Below are positions 5,693 through 7,406 of a stretch of 7,406 bases of DNA, in pieces. The translations under genes and the position numbers were made by a program. Source of the DNA: Alphaproteobacteria bacterium (lineage in GTDB: Bacteria > Pseudomonadota > Alphaproteobacteria > GCA-2731375); the NCBI GenBank assembly GCA_028281075.1, contig JANQKO010000655.1, forward strand, positions 1 to 7,406, given 5' to 3'. The notes under the pieces are model-generated. The model was given only the letters and a program-made list of their open reading frames with translations, had not been told where the DNA came from and did not search any database. Every line of letters begins with the position of its first letter. The stretch's first letter is position 1.

Positions 5693-6796
5693 ATGAACTT
5701 CCGCGCCGCCGTCCTGCACCGGATCGACCAACCGCTGGCGATCGAAGAGGTCACGGCGAGCGGCCTGAAACCCGGCGACGTGCTGATCCGCAACCATGCC
5801 AGCGGCCTCTGCCATACCGACCTCGAGGTCATCCAGGGCGCGCTCGCCTATCCGCTGCCGATCATCCTGGGGCACGAGGGCGCCGGCGTGGTCGAGGCCG
5901 TCGGCGCCGACGTCACCCAGGTGCGGCCCGGCGACCATGTCGTCGCCTCCTGGAACCCGCATTGCGGCCATTGCTTCTATTGCGACCAGGACCAGCCGAT
6001 CCTATGCGAGCCGTTCGGCGCGCACCAGCCGCGCGGCCGGCTGCTGGACGGCGGCGCGCGGCTGTCGCTCGGCGGCGGACCGCTGCACCATTTCTCCATG
6101 GTCTGCTCGCACGCCGAATACAGCATCGTGCCGGAATCCGGCGCCATACCGGTGCCGCGCGACATCCCCTTCGACCGCGCCTGCCTGATCGGCTGCGGCG
6201 TGATGACCGGCGTCGGCGCCGTGCTGAACGTCGCCCGCGCCGAGGTCGGCGAGAGCGTCGCCGTGATCGGCTGCGGCGCCGTCGGCCTGAACGCCATCCA
6301 GGGCGCCCGGCTGGCCCGGGCCGAACCGATCATCGCCATCGACACCGCGGCCGACAAGCTGGCGCTGGCCGAGACCTTCGGCGCCACCGAACTGATCGAC
6401 GCCGGCCGGACCGAGGTGATACCGGCGGTGCAGTCGCTGACCAGCGGCCGCGGAGCCGACAACGTCATCGAGTGCGGCGGCAACGAAGCGGCCTTCCGGC
6501 TCGCCTTCGAGATCGCCCGGCCCGGCGCCGACCTGGTGCTGCTGGGCAAGACAAACGTCGACAGCGACGTCGCGTTCCGCTGGGGCGCGATGATGGGCGA
6601 GAAGCGCATGACGCGCTCCAGCTATGGCCGGGCGCGGCCGCGCCGGCACTTCCCCATGCTGTCCAGGCTCTATCTCGACGGCGAGCTGCTGCTCGACGAG
6701 CTGATCAGCCGGCGCCTCCGGCTCGACCGGATCAACGACGGCTTCGCCGACATGGCCGCCGGCCGCATCGTCCGCGCCGTGATCGATCTGGATTAG
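5693..6796 (+). CDS. zinc-dependent medium-chain alcohol dehydrogenase (AdhC-type, NAD)
   Basis: This 367-residue cytoplasmic enzyme should interconvert an alcohol and an aldehyde or ketone using NAD(H). Catalytic zinc ligands are C40, H61 (with E62) and C168; T42 takes the proton-relay Ser/Thr place, in CHTD. All four structural-zinc cysteines are present: C91, C94, C97 and C105. The Rossmann motif is GCGAVG (193-198), and D217 at the end of the second strand predicts NAD over NADP. H41 and GCGVMTGVGAV resemble class III (formaldehyde/S-hydroxymethylglutathione) enzymes. However, the loop after the first zinc Cys is shorter and I do not see the class III GADPEG-like acidic segment, so a different alcohol substrate is likely. 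The start ATG follows GGGGAG with 7-base spacing. It begins 22 bp after dctM, so it is almost certainly in the TRAP operon and probably acts on the imported compound or a product of it. The C-terminus is complete. Confidence 0.93.
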   Translation: MNFRAAVLHRIDQPLAIEEVTASGLKPGDVLIRNHASGLCHTDLEVIQGALAYPLPIILGHEGAGVVEAVGADVTQVRPGDHVVASWNPHCGHCFYCDQDQPILCEPFGAHQPRGRLLDGGARLSLGGGPLHHFSMVCSHAEYSIVPESGAIPVPRDIPFDRACLIGCGVMTGVGAVLNVARAEVGESVAVIGCGAVGLNAIQGARLARAEPIIAIDTAADKLALAETFGATELIDAGRTEVIPAVQSLTSGRGADNVIECGGNEAAFRLAFEIARPGADLVLLGKTNVDSDVAFRWGAMMGEKRMTRSSYGRARPRRHFPMLSRLYLDGELLLDELISRRLRLDRINDGFADMAAGRIVRAVIDLD

Positions 6797-6805
6797 TCGA
6801 TCAGT

Positions 6806-6835
6806 TCCGGCAGGGCCACGACGGCCGGCGCCGGA
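6806..6835 (+). terminator. stem-loop after the dehydrogenase gene, possible operon end
   Basis: TCCGGC (6806-6811) pairs with GCCGGA (6830-6835), and inside it GGCC (6814-6817) pairs with GGCC (6823-6826) around a 5-base loop. It starts 10 bp after the stop codon. There is no U-run, so if it ends the operon it would do so weakly or with help from Rho. Confidence 0.35.
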
Positions 6836-7016
6836 TGGCCGATCCAGGTTACGGGAAATCACCACCACGGCGATGGCATTGTCCACCGCCCACGTGCTAA
6901 TACACCCGCCGTGGTCGGTGGGGCCGTTCGGCGGCGTTAATGTGCCGTAGATGAACGTCAGCTAGGGTTGCAACTCTCGTCCAAGCATCCGACACAACTT
7001 GTCTTTTCGAAACGGA

Positions 7017-7037
7017 CCGGCGGTAGCATACCGCCGG
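7017..7037. promoter_or_regulatory. 9-bp dyad in the leader of the glycosyltransferase gene
   Basis: CCGGCGGTA (7017-7025) and TACCGCCGG (7029-7037) are perfect inverted repeats around GCA. The dyad ends 21 bases before the ATG at 7059 and overlaps the start of a GGAGAGG purine run (7036-7042). It could be an operator or a leader hairpin that limits ribosome access. It is not followed by T residues. A weak TTGTCT (6999-7004) / TAGCAT (7024-7029) pair at 19-bp spacing overlaps it. Confidence 0.45.
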
Positions 7038-7058
7038 AGAGGGCCGGACAGAAACGCC

Positions 7059-7406
7059 ATGCGGACAACTCTTGACAGCGGCGGCCAGGACGCCGTCGGG
7101 CAGGGTGGCGGGCAGCCCATCGAGTTCACGATCGTCATTCCGACGTTCAACGAACAGGGCAACGTTATCGAGCTGCTTCGCCGCATCGAGGCGGCGCTTC
7201 GGGACGTCGTCTGGGAGGTCATCTTCGTCGACGACAACTCGCCGGACGGCACGGCCGAGGTCGCGCGGGAGCGGGCGCGGCATGACCGCCGGGTGCGCTG
7301 CATCAAGCGGGTCGGCCGGCGCGGCCTGTCGTCGGCCTGCATCGAGGGCATGATGGCCAGCGCCGCGCCCTATGTGGCGGTGATGGACGCCGACCTGCAG
7401 CACGAC
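7059..7406 (+). CDS. GT2 glycosyltransferase, dolichyl/polyprenyl-phosphate mannosyltransferase type (5' part)
   Basis: The first 116 residues are present and open to the window edge. A short flexible N-terminus (1-20, Gly-rich) is followed by a GT-A fold: FTIVIPTFNE (23-32), then VDDNSPDGT (57-65) for the nucleotide, IKRVGRRGLSSACIEGM (82-98), and the metal-binding DxD as MDADLQHD (D110, D112). The VDDNSPDGT and RRGLSSA pair is typical of enzymes that transfer a sugar, usually mannose or glucose, from a nucleotide sugar to a polyprenyl phosphate. Many bacterial members carry a C-terminal GtrA-like membrane domain; whether this one does lies outside the window. The ATG at 7059 is the first plausible start; its ribosome site is poor (GGACAGA about 7 bases upstream, or GGAGAGG at 17 bases within the edge of a hairpin). 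There is no visible link to the preceding operon. Confidence 0.88.
   Translation, partial: MRTTLDSGGQDAVGQGGGQPIEFTIVIPTFNEQGNVIELLRRIEAALRDVVWEVIFVDDNSPDGTAEVARERARHDRRVRCIKRVGRRGLSSACIEGMMASAAPYVAVMDADLQHD

Noticed and set aside
6897..7403. Minus-strand open frame opposite the glycosyltransferase start
   Set aside because: The plus strand encodes a clear GT2 domain over the same bases; the minus-strand frame is a shadow.

Overview
The window is GC-rich bacterial chromosome with a strong G/C third-position bias in every gene. An alphaproteobacterium (possibly Rhodospirillales-like) fits best. This rests on composition, the style of the OmpA-type and glycine-rich lipoproteins, and the TakP-like TRAP transporter; there is no rRNA or marker gene to settle it. 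I see no mobile element, CRISPR array, tRNA or rRNA.

The left part (1-2262) is on the minus strand. It carries a small protein of unknown function (2044-2262), a small lipoprotein with a glycine-rich hydrophobic segment (1289-1888), and an OmpA-type peptidoglycan-binding lipoprotein (133-1023). Both lipoproteins look like cell-envelope proteins. The gaps between these genes carry their own promoter-like AT-rich patches, so they need not form one operon. A perfect 18-bp palindrome lies in the gap before the OmpA-type gene.

The centre is a divergent intergenic region (2263-2742) followed by a plus-strand operon (2743-6796). Its genes are a periplasmic TRAP solute-binding protein (DctP/TakP type), a small four-helix permease (DctQ), a large permease (DctM) and a zinc-dependent medium-chain alcohol dehydrogenase. 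The 86-bp gap between the binding-protein gene and dctQ is packed with strong hairpins, while the later genes are nearly touching (4 and 22 bp gaps). The simplest reading is a catabolic module: the binding protein captures an organic acid, probably a 2-oxo or hydroxy acid, the two membrane proteins import it with Na+, and the dehydrogenase oxidises (or reduces) it or a product in the cytoplasm. The substrate cannot be read from the sequence, and no regulator is in view.

The right end has a 262-bp gap (6797-7058) with two dyads, then the start of a GT2 glycosyltransferase of the dolichyl/polyprenyl-phosphate mannosyltransferase type, which runs off the window. I found no clearly new system. 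The best leads are the unassigned TRAP-dehydrogenase module, three well-formed dyads in promoter or leader positions, and the small unknown gene.
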